Shown here: one piece after another, positions 18,456-30,088 of the stretch | How positions within the stretch are numbered: the stretch's first letter is position 1 | Layout: the number at the start of each line of letters is the position of its first letter | Source of the DNA: CAWHNT01 sp963830775 | Lineage (GTDB): Bacteria; Pseudomonadota; Alphaproteobacteria; Geminicoccales; Geminicoccaceae | Length of the DNA: 64,000 bases | Direction: 5' to 3' | Assembly (NCBI GenBank): GCA_963830775.1 | Contig: CAWHNT010000050.1 | Location: forward strand, 183,066 to 247,065 | Position numbers and translations under genes: made by a program | Notes under the pieces: model-generated | Database searches by the model: none | Told to the model about the DNA's origin: nothing | The model's input: the letters and a program-made list of their open reading frames with translations, nothing else

Positions 18456-18707
18456 CTATTCGGCAGCAGCTGCGGTGGCACGGGTCTTACGCGTGGCCCG
18501 GGCCTCGGAAGCCTTGCGCCGGGCTTCGGCGGCACGCTCCTGCTTGGCGGCCTGCCTGCCGGCCAACTCGGCCTTGATTGCGGGCAGCAGGCCAGCCGCG
18601 GAGGCGCGCTGTGCCGCTGAGCCCGCCTGTTCCAGGCGCTCCGCGTTCGCATGCAGATTGCCCAGGGCCTCGTCAGTCATCGCCGGCAGCTTCTCCAGCA
18701 CGTTCAT
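18456..18707 (-). CDS. Conserved small hypothetical protein
   Basis: 83 residues, MNVLEKLPAMTDEALGNLHAN followed by an Ala/Lys/Arg-rich, coiled-coil-like tail ending in poly-Ala. Strong GGGGGAGAG ribosome site. The tail is very basic (RRKASEARATRKTRAT), so nucleic-acid or ribosome contact is possible. It sits between a cold-shock gene and infA on the same strand, 15 bases from infA. No domain recognised. Confidence 0.6.
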   Translation of the reverse strand: MNVLEKLPAMTDEALGNLHANAERLEQAGSAAQRASAAGLLPAIKAELAGRQAAKQERAAEARRKASEARATRKTRATAAAAE

Positions 18708-18762
18708 GCTCTCTCCCCCTTCAAACCGGTGGGCGGGCCTGGCACCGCTCCTGAAACGACGA

Positions 18763-18790
18763 GCACCCTCCGGGTGGCCCCGGAGGGTGC
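18763..18790 (-). terminator. Terminator after cold-shock gene
   Basis: 11-bp perfect stem (GCACCCTCCGG / CCGGAGGGTGC) with a 6-base loop, followed on the minus strand by TCGTCGTTT. The weak T tract suggests partial read-through into the 83-residue gene. Confidence 0.65.
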
Positions 18791-18813
18791 GCGCAAGCGC
18801 TGCGGGAAGAGCG

Positions 18814-19023
18814 TCAGCCGACGCGCTTGAGGCCCTCGGCCGAGCTCTTGCCAGTCTTGCCGCGGACGAGCTCGTACTGGATGCGCTCGCCCTCACGCAG
18901 GTTGTCGAGACCTGCGCGCTCGACGGCCGAGATATGCACGAAGGCATCGGGGCCGCCATTGTCGGGCTGGATGAAGCCGAAGCCCTTGGTTGCGTTGAAC
19001 CACTTGACCGTACCGGTCTGCAA
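18814..19023 (-). CDS. Cold-shock protein (CspA family)
   Basis: 69 residues covering the whole single-stranded nucleic-acid-binding cold-shock domain: GTVKWFNATKGFGFIQPDNG (RNP1-like) and DAFVHISAVERAG (RNP2-like). It acts as an RNA chaperone. The start is a TTG at 19023 with GAGGTGA upstream; no ATG exists at the conserved N-terminus. About 195 bases of leader separate it from the next gene upstream, enough for its own promoter and a cold-responsive 5' UTR. A terminator follows the stop. Confidence 0.9.
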   Translation of the reverse strand: MQTGTVKWFNATKGFGFIQPDNGGPDAFVHISAVERAGLDNLREGERIQYELVRGKTGKSSAEGLKRVG

Positions 19024-19219
19024 AGCGTCACCTCGTCGGTGGGTAGGCACGCCGGGCGACCTGCCGCGGCGTGAGGTGATCTCTTTCGTCCTTGGGGTGG
19101 CCGGCAGAACCGGTCGGCAGGGAATGTGAGAGAATAACCTGACGGTGATATGGCAAGCCGACCGCTCGTGGGCAAGGGCCAGTCTCGGCCCGGCCCCGCC
19201 GCAAGGTGCATGTTGGCCC
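19024..19219 (-). promoter_or_regulatory. Leader/promoter region of cold-shock gene
   Basis: 196 non-coding bases upstream of the cold-shock start. Long structured leaders are usual for csp genes. I see GC-rich self-complementary pieces (CGCCGCGGCAGG region) but no defined motif. Confidence 0.35.
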
Positions 19220-21133
19220 TCATCCCGGTGCCGGAGCGATCGTAGGTCGCAGCTCCAGCGGGTGGGCGGACGCCGGCTCGGGAGGGGCTTGTGCCACGGG
19301 CTCGCCCAGGATGGCATGGGCAGCCTCGACGGCCTGGGTCAGGGTCAGCGCCACGCGCGTCACGCCCGAGCTCTGGGCCAGGTTCTCGGGCTCGCTCTTT
19401 TCCGGATCGGCGTTCCAGAGCGTGAGCACGATCGGCACCTCGGGGCCGATGCGGGCGCGGAGCCGGCGTGCCACGCGGCGGGCCTGGGCCAGGCCGGCCG
19501 AGCTTCCCCGCGACAGGTAGACGAGCTGCACCCCATCGCGTGGCAGGTCGTCGAGGCGCTGGCCCGCCGCCTCGCCAGGCGTGATCAGGGCCGCATCGTA
19601 GCCTTCCGCGCACAAGGTGGCGGCCAGCAGGCAGGCGCCGGCATGGTCGAGGCCGGAGCGGGCGCCCAGGCAGAGCACGGGTGCGGCACGGTCGCGGGCC
19701 GGCGCGTTCTCGTCGGCCACGTCCTCGACGATCTCGATGATGTCGTCGGCGATCTCGCGCTGTCGCTCGCGTCCGATCGCACCGCGCTGCCGGTCGGCCT
19801 CGATCAGACCCAGTGCTGGTACCACCACCTGCTCGAAGGCCGGCAGGAGCCCGCTCTCGCGCATCTCTTCCTCGACCACCTCCTCGGCCTCGCGCGGGTC
19901 GGAGGCGAGCAGCCGCTGGTAGAAGCGCAGAGGTGGGGAGAGGACCGCGCGGTTGCCGAGCAGCACCTCCAGGAACTCGAGCTGCGGGACGTGCCGGCCG
20001 ATGACCACGAGGCAGGCGGTGAGCGGGGTGGCGAGGAGCAGGCCGACCGGGCCCCAGAGCACGGTCCAGAAGGCGGTGGCGACGACGAGCGCTGCGGGCG
20101 AGAGGCCGGTCGACGAACCGTAGAGGTAGGGCTCGATGCCATAGCTCAGGAGAGCCTCGATCGCCACGAACATGCCGATCACCTCGAGCGGCATCGTCCA
20201 GCCGATATCGGCTGCCAGCGAGACCACGAGCGGGAACAGCACCGAGAGCGGGGCGCCGATGAAGGGGATGAAGCGCAGGACGACGCCGACCATGCCCCAG
20301 AGGAGCGGGTTGGGCACGCCGATCAGATAGAGGCCGGTCCCGAACAGGGTCCCGTAGAGAAGGTTGATGAGCAGCTGCATCAGGAGATAGCGGCCGATCC
20401 GGCTGGCCGCGTCCGACATGGCGTCGGTCGTTCGATGCACGTCGGCCGAGCCGAAGAGGCGGATGAACCGGTCGCGCAGATCCTCCCGCTGCAGGAGGAC
20501 GAAGATCACGAACAGCAGCATGATGCCCACCGTGGCCAGCGGCTCCGCCACCAGCTCCAGCACCTCCCGAGCCGCCTGGAGGGGCGTCTCGGGCTGCTCG
20601 TGGACCTCGACCGGGATCGGCTGCACCGGCTTGGGCTCGCCGTTCCCGGTGGTGCTGGTGGCCGGGCCCGAGGTGCCGCCGGTGGCGGCCTTCTTGTCGA
20701 TCTCGTCGCCCATGCGGCGCAGCAGGTCGGCCGTCTGCTCGAGCACGCCGGTACCTGTGCTCTGGCTGCTGAAGATGCGCATCTTCTGCCGCAGGTTATA
20801 TTCGTAGCGCGGCAGATCCTCCGCGAGGTTGACCGCCTGGTTGACCAGCAGCCAGGCGAAGCCCGAGACGAACCCCAGCGCCACGATTACGACCAGGAGG
20901 ACGGAGGGTGCGCGACCAAGGCCGACGCGGCGCAGCCGGGTGACGATCGGCGAGAGCGCGAAGCTCAGCAGGATCGCAAGTGCCAGGGGAATGAAGACGT
21001 CGCGGCCGAGATAGAGCCCGGCCACCACGGCGGCGATCATCACCAGCATGGCCGTAGGCGAAAGCGGCGGCTGCGAGCTCGCCACCCGGACCGGCTGAAC
21101 TTCCTGAGGCTCTACCGCCCTTGCGGGCATCAC
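19220..21133 (-). CDS. AI-2E family transporter with extra C-terminal domain
   Basis: 637 residues. About 25-430 match the AI-2E/PerM permease: paired N-terminal helices, a soluble insert, LLMQLLINLLYGTLFGTGLYL, VPNPLLWGMVGVVLRFIPFIG and the late ATPLTACLVVIGRH helix. Residues about 485-600 form a soluble alpha/beta domain (VLCLGARSGLDHAGACLLAA, VQLVYLSRGSSAG, VPIVLTLWNADPEK) that resembles B12-binding-type or Rossmann-like folds. Relatives in alphaproteobacteria share this long form. The substrate is uncertain; some family members export signals or act as sodium/proton antiporters. The start is the GTG at 21133, or the ATG right after it. Confidence 0.8.
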   Translation of the reverse strand: MMPARAVEPQEVQPVRVASSQPPLSPTAMLVMIAAVVAGLYLGRDVFIPLALAILLSFALSPIVTRLRRVGLGRAPSVLLVVIVALGFVSGFAWLLVNQAVNLAEDLPRYEYNLRQKMRIFSSQSTGTGVLEQTADLLRRMGDEIDKKAATGGTSGPATSTTGNGEPKPVQPIPVEVHEQPETPLQAAREVLELVAEPLATVGIMLLFVIFVLLQREDLRDRFIRLFGSADVHRTTDAMSDAASRIGRYLLMQLLINLLYGTLFGTGLYLIGVPNPLLWGMVGVVLRFIPFIGAPLSVLFPLVVSLAADIGWTMPLEVIGMFVAIEALLSYGIEPYLYGSSTGLSPAALVVATAFWTVLWGPVGLLLATPLTACLVVIGRHVPQLEFLEVLLGNRAVLSPPLRFYQRLLASDPREAEEVVEEEMRESGLLPAFEQVVVPALGLIEADRQRGAIGRERQREIADDIIEIVEDVADENAPARDRAAPVLCLGARSGLDHAGACLLAATLCAEGYDAALITPGEAAGQRLDDLPRDGVQLVYLSRGSSAGLAQARRVARRLRARIGPEVPIVLTLWNADPEKSEPENLAQSSGVTRVALTLTQAVEAAHAILGEPVAQAPPEPASAHPLELRPTIAPAPG

Positions 21134-21178
21134 CGTTCTCCAGTCGCCACGAGCGGATCGGCTGGGCCCGCTATCAGA

Positions 21179-21403
21179 TCAGGCCTGGAGCCAACCCGCA
21201 GACCAGCAAACCAAGCCGTGAAGCCGGAGTTCCGGGGAGCCTGGAGGCGTTGCCAACAGCATATCGGGCCAGCGTTGCGAGCTATGGATGAGGGCCAGGA
21301 TCTCGATCTGCCGATCGGAAACGCGGTAGGGGACGGGCGACCGGCCATCTGCCCAGCTCCCATCGGTCGGTGCGCTTCCAGCACAAAGGCGGAACACTCT
21401 CAC
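21179..21403 (-). pseudogene. ParE/RelE-type toxin C-terminal remnant
   Basis: A short open frame contains PVPYRVSDRQIEILALIHSSQRWP, which matches the C-terminal beta-strand and end of ParE/RelE toxins (YRV..IEIL.ILH..Q.WP). The N-terminal two thirds of such a toxin are absent; upstream lies the treY stop. The following residues (LATPPGSPELRLHG onward) are not toxin-like. I read it as a decayed toxin fragment with no antitoxin beside it. Confidence 0.5.
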
Positions 21404-23885
21404 CCTCCACCCACCAGCAGCGCCACCGGCAGATCGGCCAGTGCCGGCCCCAGCAGCAGCCGGCCGCCCGTCGCCGCATGCCGCGTGCCGGTGAGGCGGT
21501 CGTGGAGGGCCGCGTCCGTGAACGGCTCCGGGAGGAGCAGGGCGGTGTCTCTCCAGCCTGCGGGGTCGATGCGCGGGGTCTCGCCGGGCTGGAGCAGGCG
21601 TGCCAGATGGCGGCCGACCAGGGTGACCGCGATGCTGTCGCCCTGCCGGCGGGCGAAGGCGAAGGCGTGCTCGGCGGCGGCGCCGGTGAGCTGGAGCGGC
21701 AGGTAGTCGCCAGCGCCGTAGAGCGCCGGCACCTCGCGACGGAAGGCCAGAGCCCGCGCCATCACCCGCAGCTTGATGGCACCGCTGATCCAGTCCGCAG
21801 GCGGATCATCGAGCATGGCCTCGCGGGCCTGCCAGTCGACCGGGCGGCGGTTGTCCGGGTCGACCAGGCCCAGGTCCCACAGCTCGGTGCCCTGGTAGGT
21901 GTCGGGGACGCCCGGTGCGGTGAGCTTGATCAGAAGCTGTGCCAGAGCGTTGGCAGCCGCCGCCGGAGCGATCCGCTCGACGAAGCGGGCGAGGCCGGTC
22001 AGGAAGTCGCGAGACTGCTCGGGGTCGAGCAGGGCCCTGGCGAAGCCGAGGGCGGCCTCCTCATAGGTCTGGTCCTGGTCCAGCCAGCTGCTGCGCTCCT
22101 TGCCCTCACGCAGTGCCTTGATGATGTAGCCCTGGCCGCGCTCGTAGAGGGCCTTGAGGCCTTCCGAGTCGGTCGGTCGGAGGTCCAAGGGCCAGACACC
22201 GACGAGCGCCTGGTAGAGCGTGTACTCGTCCTTGGGATGCAGACCGTCAGGCCGGATGGCCGCGTTCTGCCCACGCCAGCCGCGGACGGCGGCCGCCCAC
22301 TCCTCCGGCAGCTCGGAGAGCACGACCAGCCGGGCGCGGGCGTCCTCGCCGCGCTTGGTGTCGTGGGTGGCGGTGGTCAGCATGGTGTGCGGCCAGCGCT
22401 CCAGCCGCTCCATGTTCAGAGTGTGCAGCTTCTCCGGCGTGACACCGTGCGCGTCCGGCTCGCCGCCGACTTCGTTGAGGGCGAGCAGGCGCGGGAAGCG
22501 GTAGAAGGCGGTGTCCTCCAGCGCCTTGGCCATCACCGGCCCGGAGAGCTGCTGGAAGCCGTTGAGCCAGCCCTGGCGAGCCTCGTCGGGCTCCTCCTCG
22601 AAGAGGGTGCGCAGCCGGGCCAGGGCAGTGGCGGCACCTCCCGTCAGCCGCTCGCCTGCGGCGCCGAAGGCACGGTCGAGCACGGCACGGTCGGTACGGC
22701 TGAGCGGCTCCTGGCGGCGGTAGGTGCGGTAGACCTTGAAGGCCACCAGCAGCTCGAGGATCGCCGCCGTGACATCCGTCTCCGGCAGATCCAGGAGCTT
22801 TTCCGCCTTCTGGCCCAGGACCTTGAGCTCGCCCGCGAACAGCTTCTCGAGGACCAGCCGCTTCGCCTTGTCGACCACCTCCGGGAACGATGCCGGCTCG
22901 CCCGTCATCTCGGCCCGCAGGCGCTCCAGGGGCTCGAGGCCGGTCGGGATCGACCAGGAGGCCCAGCACCTGGTTCAGGAACTCGTAGCCGGTGGTGCCG
23001 GCGACCGGCCAGTCCGGCGGCAGCGGCTCGTCGCCGGAGAGGATCTTCTCGACCACGACATAGAACGGCTCGGCAGATCCTGTGATCTCTTTCAGCCGCT
23101 TCTGCAGGCGGACGAGATAGCCCTTTGGGGTCGCTGAGCCCGTCGACATGGTCGATCCTGAGGCCCTGCACGTGGCCACGCTTGACCAGATCGAAAATGA
23201 GCGCGTGCACGGCCTCGAACACCTCGGGGACCTCGACCCGCAGGCCGCCGAGCTCGCCGATGTCGAAGAAGCGGCGGTAATTGCGCTCCTCGCTGTCGCG
23301 CCAGAAAGTGAGCCGATAGGCCTGCCGCTCCAGCACGCGGCGGATGTCGCCCGCCTTCTCGCTGCCGGGAGCGAGCGGGAACGGCGTGTCGTAGTAGGCG
23401 AGGACCGTCTCGCCGCGCGCCTCGTCGTGCGTGAGCTTCAGCTCGCCCTTCTCCAGGATCTCGTCCAGCGGCGAGCCCAGGACAGGCAGGACCAGCTTGC
23501 CGTCAGGGTCGCGGTCGAAATCGATGTCGAAGAAGCCGGCAAAAGCACTCTCCCGCCCGTGCTTCAGCACATCCCACCACCAAGGATTGTCGGGACCGAC
23601 GCCCATGTGGTTGGGGACGATGTCGATGATCAGGCCCATGCCGTGCGCGCGCAGGGCCGCAGCCAACTTCTCGAAGGCCGGCATCCCGCCCAGCGTCGGA
23701 TCGAGCTCGTTGGCGTTGGCCACGTCGTAGCCGTGCGTCGAGTCCTTCCGCGCCGTGAAGGGCGGGGCGAGGTAGAGGTGGCTGATACCGAGCCGGTCGA
23801 GATAGGGCACCAGCCGCTCGGCATCGGCGAACCCGAAGCCGGCGCGGAGCTGGAGGCGGTAGGTGGTGTTTGGAGTCTCAGCCAT
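21400..23885 (-). CDS. treY: Malto-oligosyltrehalose synthase (two frame breaks)
   Basis: About 827 residues after repair, GH13 TreY. It isomerises the reducing-end alpha-1,4 bond of maltodextrin to the alpha-1,1 bond of trehalose. Marks: TTYRLQLRAGFGFADA, STHGYDVANANELDPTLGG, DIVPNHMGVG, nucleophile in GLRIDHVDGL, acid in VVVEKILSGDE, third acid in TATHDTKRGED, and PDTYQGTELWDLGLVDPDNR. Breaks near 23120 and 22942 are each mended by removing one C, giving exactly 828 codons. The ATG lies inside the 3' end of malQ (8-base overlap) with GGAGG upstream. Last gene of the glycogen/trehalose operon; works with TreZ. Confidence 0.93.
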
Positions 23886-25962
23886 GGGGTCGCTCCTCCC
23901 TGAGGGCCGCCAGGAGGGCCTTGGCGAAGGGTGAGGTGAGAAGATCGGCCAGCGTCAGCGTCGTGCGCCGGCGCCAGTTCGGATGCTCGTCGATGGTGCC
24001 CGGCAGGTTCACCTGCTCGGGCGAGAGCTCCAGGTCCTCGAGCTGGACCAGGACGAGAGCCGAGGGTGTGCGGGCGAGCCAGCGATGGACGGCCAGCGCC
24101 AGGGTCTCGGCGTCCGGCTCGGACCTGGGCGCCAGCAGGCCCGCCCGGCGCAGCGTGCGGATCAGGCGCATCGCGTCCAGCTCGCGGTCGGCACGGGCGG
24201 CTTCCGCCTGCCCCTCCTCTACGAACAGGTCGAGCCGCTCGCGCCAGCCCAGATCGTGCGCCTCGAGCCAGCCTTTGAGCGTGGCCAGGTCATGGGTGCT
24301 GACCGAGGCCACCGCGGCTTCCGGATAGGCGGCAGGGGCGGTGTAGCCGCCCGAGCCCGTGCGCTCGAAATAGAGCACGCGGCAGGAGAGGATGCCGGCC
24401 CGATTCATGGCCGGGCGGAACCCGGGCGGGACCGTGCCCAGATCCTCGCCCAGCACGAGGCATTGGCTCCGATGCAACTCCAGCGCCAGGATCGCCGCCA
24501 TGGTGGCGAAGGGGTAGCGCACATAGGCGCCCTCGCCGGGCTCGGCCCCCTGCGGGATCCAGTAGAGGCGGCGCAGGCCCATGGCGTGGTCGATGCGGAG
24601 CGCACCGGCATGGCGCATGTTGCCGCGGATGTCGCCGATCCAGGGCCCGAAACCGGCCCGCGCCAGCGCCTCGGGTGCCAGCGGGGCGATGCCCCAGTTC
24701 TGGCCCTTGGGGTTGTAGATGTCGGGCGGGGCGCCGACCGTGGCCCCGCGCACCGCGACCTCGGGGAACGACCAGGTGAGCGAGCCCGCGGGATCGACGC
24801 CGACCGCGAGGTCGCGATAGAGGCCGATCCGCATGCCCGCAGCCTTGGCCCGGTCCTGCGCCTCGCCCAGCTGGCTGTCGGCCAGCCACTGCAGCCAGGC
24901 GAAGAAGTCGACGCGGTCCTTGTGCCGCTCCGCGAAGGCGCGTGCCTCCGCACTCTGCGGATCGCGCCAGCCTTCCGGCCACTCCCACCAGGCAAAGGCC
25001 TTGCCCTCGGCCAGCACCTGCTCGTGCATCGCCTCGAACAGGCAATGCCGCTCCAGCCCCTGGCCGTCGGCCTTGCGGAAGGTCTCGAAGGCAGCGCCGC
25101 GCGGGGTCGGCCGGGAGCCCAGATGCTGCTCCTTGAAGCGGGCGAAGCCGGCCTCGAGGAGGCGGCGCCGACGTGCGGCCGTAGCCGGGTAGTCGATCAG
25201 ATGCGGATCGTCGCCCCGAGCCTCCGCCCGGGCGGCCTCAAGCTCCGGATCGCCCTCAAGCTCCGGCACCTTGTCGGGGGCAATCAGCAGCCAGTTGAGG
25301 AAGCGCCGGTGCGAAGGCGCATAGGGGCTGCGGTTGGCGGGCGTGGAGAAGAAGAGCGCGTGCAGTGGGTTGAGCGCCAGGAAGTCCGCACCCTCGCGGC
25401 CCGACACTTCCGCGAACGCGGTAAGGTCGGCGAGGTCGCCACTGCCGAGATCGCGCTCGCTGCGCAGGCTGTAGGCCTGGGCGCCGATCCCGAAGCAGCG
25501 CTCGATGCCGAGATCGCGCGGCACCACGCAGCGTTCGGGCGAGGCCACCAGCACCGAGGTCAGGGGCTCGCCACCCGGCTGCTCCACGAGCAGGCGGTGG
25601 TAGCCCATCGGCAGGGGTGCGGGCAGGAGCAACTTGTCGTCAGGACCGGAGGGCTGGCTCGCACCGCCCTCCAGCGTCTCCCCGTCCTCCAGCTCCAGCC
25701 GCCAGCCGTGCCTGCGCTGGACCGCAGGCAGCGGGATCGCAGCGTCCTCGCCCGCCCGCACCGTGAGCGTGGGCGGCAGAGCAGCGGCGGCACGGGTACG
25801 ACGCAATGCCTCCCGCTGGCCTGCCTCGCTGCCCGCATCCACACCCATCACCGCGAGCAGGGCCTTCACCGTGTCCGGTGACGCTGTCCGCGGGACGCCT
25901 GCCGCGTCCTTGAAGTAGGTGATGATCCCGTACGCATCCGCGACGCGGTTCAAGAGGCTCAT
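23878..25962 (-). CDS. malQ: 4-alpha-glucanotransferase (amylomaltase)
   Basis: 694 residues, GH77. It transfers maltosyl or longer glucan segments between maltodextrins, producing chains suitable for TreY. Visible marks: AYSLRSERDLGSGDLADL, NPLHALFF, SPYAPSHRRFLN, nucleophile in LRIDHAMGLRRLYW, acid in LVLGEDLGTVPP and SVSTHDLATLKGW. An N-terminal region of about 150 residues precedes the catalytic part, as in the longer proteobacterial type. Its ATG shares one base with the treZ stop (TGATG), and its stop lies 8 bases into treY. Confidence 0.93.
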   Translation of the reverse strand: MSLLNRVADAYGIITYFKDAAGVPRTASPDTVKALLAVMGVDAGSEAGQREALRRTRAAAALPPTLTVRAGEDAAIPLPAVQRRHGWRLELEDGETLEGGASQPSGPDDKLLLPAPLPMGYHRLLVEQPGGEPLTSVLVASPERCVVPRDLGIERCFGIGAQAYSLRSERDLGSGDLADLTAFAEVSGREGADFLALNPLHALFFSTPANRSPYAPSHRRFLNWLLIAPDKVPELEGDPELEAARAEARGDDPHLIDYPATAARRRRLLEAGFARFKEQHLGSRPTPRGAAFETFRKADGQGLERHCLFEAMHEQVLAEGKAFAWWEWPEGWRDPQSAEARAFAERHKDRVDFFAWLQWLADSQLGEAQDRAKAAGMRIGLYRDLAVGVDPAGSLTWSFPEVAVRGATVGAPPDIYNPKGQNWGIAPLAPEALARAGFGPWIGDIRGNMRHAGALRIDHAMGLRRLYWIPQGAEPGEGAYVRYPFATMAAILALELHRSQCLVLGEDLGTVPPGFRPAMNRAGILSCRVLYFERTGSGGYTAPAAYPEAAVASVSTHDLATLKGWLEAHDLGWRERLDLFVEEGQAEAARADRELDAMRLIRTLRRAGLLAPRSEPDAETLALAVHRWLARTPSALVLVQLEDLELSPEQVNLPGTIDEHPNWRRRTTLTLADLLTSPFAKALLAALREERPHG

Positions 25963-27760
25963 CAGGCTTCGGCCAGGAACCAGGCGGCCGACCAGGGCGG
26001 CAGCGAGCCTCGCTCCAGGGCAGCAGTCACGTCGTCGCTGCTGAAATGGAGGGCATGGCCTTCGACCTGCGGCACCCCGTCGATCCCGGTCGCACCCAGG
26101 CAGGCGAGGAGCGTGAGGCGGCTGCCGTCGCCCAGGCGCCAGGACACGCGCACGCCATGCCCGCCCAGGACCTCTGCACCCTCGCTGCGCCCCTCGCCGG
26201 CAAGCAGACGGGGGGCGATCTGGTCGCCGCGCAGGCGGAGCAGCATCCGCGTCCGGGACAGCCAGAGGTCGTAAGGCGTGCGCTGGATCTCGCCCCAGTC
26301 GAGCTTGGAGCGGGTGAAGGTGGTCTCGGCCAACGGGTCCGGGACCTCGGCCTTGGGATTGTTGAAAAAGCCCGCGAACTCGCGTGCGCGGCCTTCGCGC
26401 ACCGCTTGGCCGAGATCGCCCTCGAAGTCGCAGAAGTACTGGAACGGGATCCGCGTCCCCCATTCCTCGCCCATGTAGAGCATCGGAATGTGCGGCGAGA
26501 GCAGCAGGATCGACTGGGCGGCCTGGACCGCGCGCGTGTCGGCAAGCTCGGTCAGCCGCTCGCCCAGCGCCCGGTTGCCGATCTGGTCGTGGTTCTGGAG
26601 GAAGTCGACGAAGGCCAGGGCCGGCAGGTCCTTCGACGGCTCGCCGCGCTTCTTGCCGCCGGCATGCTTCGAGGGCTGGCCCTGGTAGACGAAGCCCTCC
26701 GACAGCACCCGGGCCAGCAGGCGGCCGGGCTCTTGCGCGAAGTCCTCGTAATAGCCGGCATGCTCGCCGGTCAGCAGCACGTGCAGCACGTGATGCGCGT
26801 CGTCCGCCCACTGCGCGTCGTAGAGCCGGCCCAGGGGATCGTCCCGGCGCAGGAACTGGGCCTGGTTGGCCTCGTTCTCCAGCACGAGATGGATTTGGCG
26901 CTCGGGGCCGAAATGGCCGCGCACGCGGCTCGCCAGCTCGCGCAGGATGTGGGTTTCCGACGGGTCCACGATCGCGTGCACGGCGTCGAACCGCAGGCCG
27001 TCGAAGCGGTACTCCTCAAGCCAGTAGAGCGCGTTGTGGACGAAGTAGTCGCGCACGGGCTGCTCGCGGAAGTCGATCGCGGCACCCCACGGCGTCTTGA
27101 AGTCCTCGGTGAAGAAGCTGGGCGCGTAGAGGCTGAGATAGTTACCCTCGGGCCCGAAGTGGTTGTAGACCACGTCGAGGAAGACCATCAGGCCGAGGCC
27201 GTGCGCCTCGTCGATGAGCGCCTTCAGCTCGTCGGGCGTGCCGTAGGGATGGGCCGGGGCATAGGGCAGCACCCCGTCATAGCCCCAGTTCCGGCTCCCG
27301 GCGAAATCGGCGATCGGCATCAGCTCGACCGCGGTGACGCCGAGCTCGGCCAGGTAGGGCAGGCGGGCGCGCGCACCCTCGAAGGTGCCTTCCGGGCTGA
27401 ACGTGCCGAGATGCAGCTCGTAGAGGACGGTCTGCGCCCAGGGCCGGCCCCGCCACTCCGTATGCCGCCAGTGGTAGGTGCCGGGATCGACCACCAGCGA
27501 GGGCCCATGGACGGTGTCGGCCTGGAGCCGCGAGGCCGGGTCCGGCACCTGCTGACCGCCCGGAAGGGCAAAGAGGTACGGGTCCCCGGCCGCGGCTGCG
27601 ACCTCGAGCTCGAACCAGCCACCCTCCCGGCGCTGCATCGGCGTCGTGCTGCCGTGGTTGGGCAGGACGAGCTGGACCTGCTCCTCGCCCGGCGCCCACA
27701 AGCGAAAGCGGGTGCGCCCGCCTTCGAGGAGAGTGGCGCCGAACGGCATGTCGTGGCGGC

Positions 27761-27764
<4 letters not shown>
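25962..27764 (-). CDS. treZ: Malto-oligosyltrehalose trehalohydrolase
   Basis: 600 residues, standard TreZ length. It cleaves trehalose from maltooligosyl-trehalose made by TreY. N-terminal beta domain (FRLWAPGEEQVQLV), then GH13: LDVVYNHFGPEGNY, nucleophile in GLRFDAVHAIVDP, acid in LVLENEANQAQFL, third acid in QNHDQIGNRA, LYMGEEWG, and a C-terminal beta domain. It starts with GTG inside the glgX stop (GTGA overlap) with GGAGAGG upstream, so it is coupled to glgX and, by TGATG, to malQ. A divergent paralog is at 5487-7462. Confidence 0.95.
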
Positions 27765-30031
<2,267 letters not shown>

Positions 30032-30088
30032 CTTGGGTTCCCGTCAGTCCGACTGGTTCGTCTGAAATCGATCGAAGCGGGCAGGGAG

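Noticed and set aside
19145..21706. Open plus-strand frame of about 850 codons opposite the AI-2E gene
   Set aside because: Composition (runs of His, Gln, Asp, Glu) is the antisense echo of the GC-rich transporter gene; no domain.
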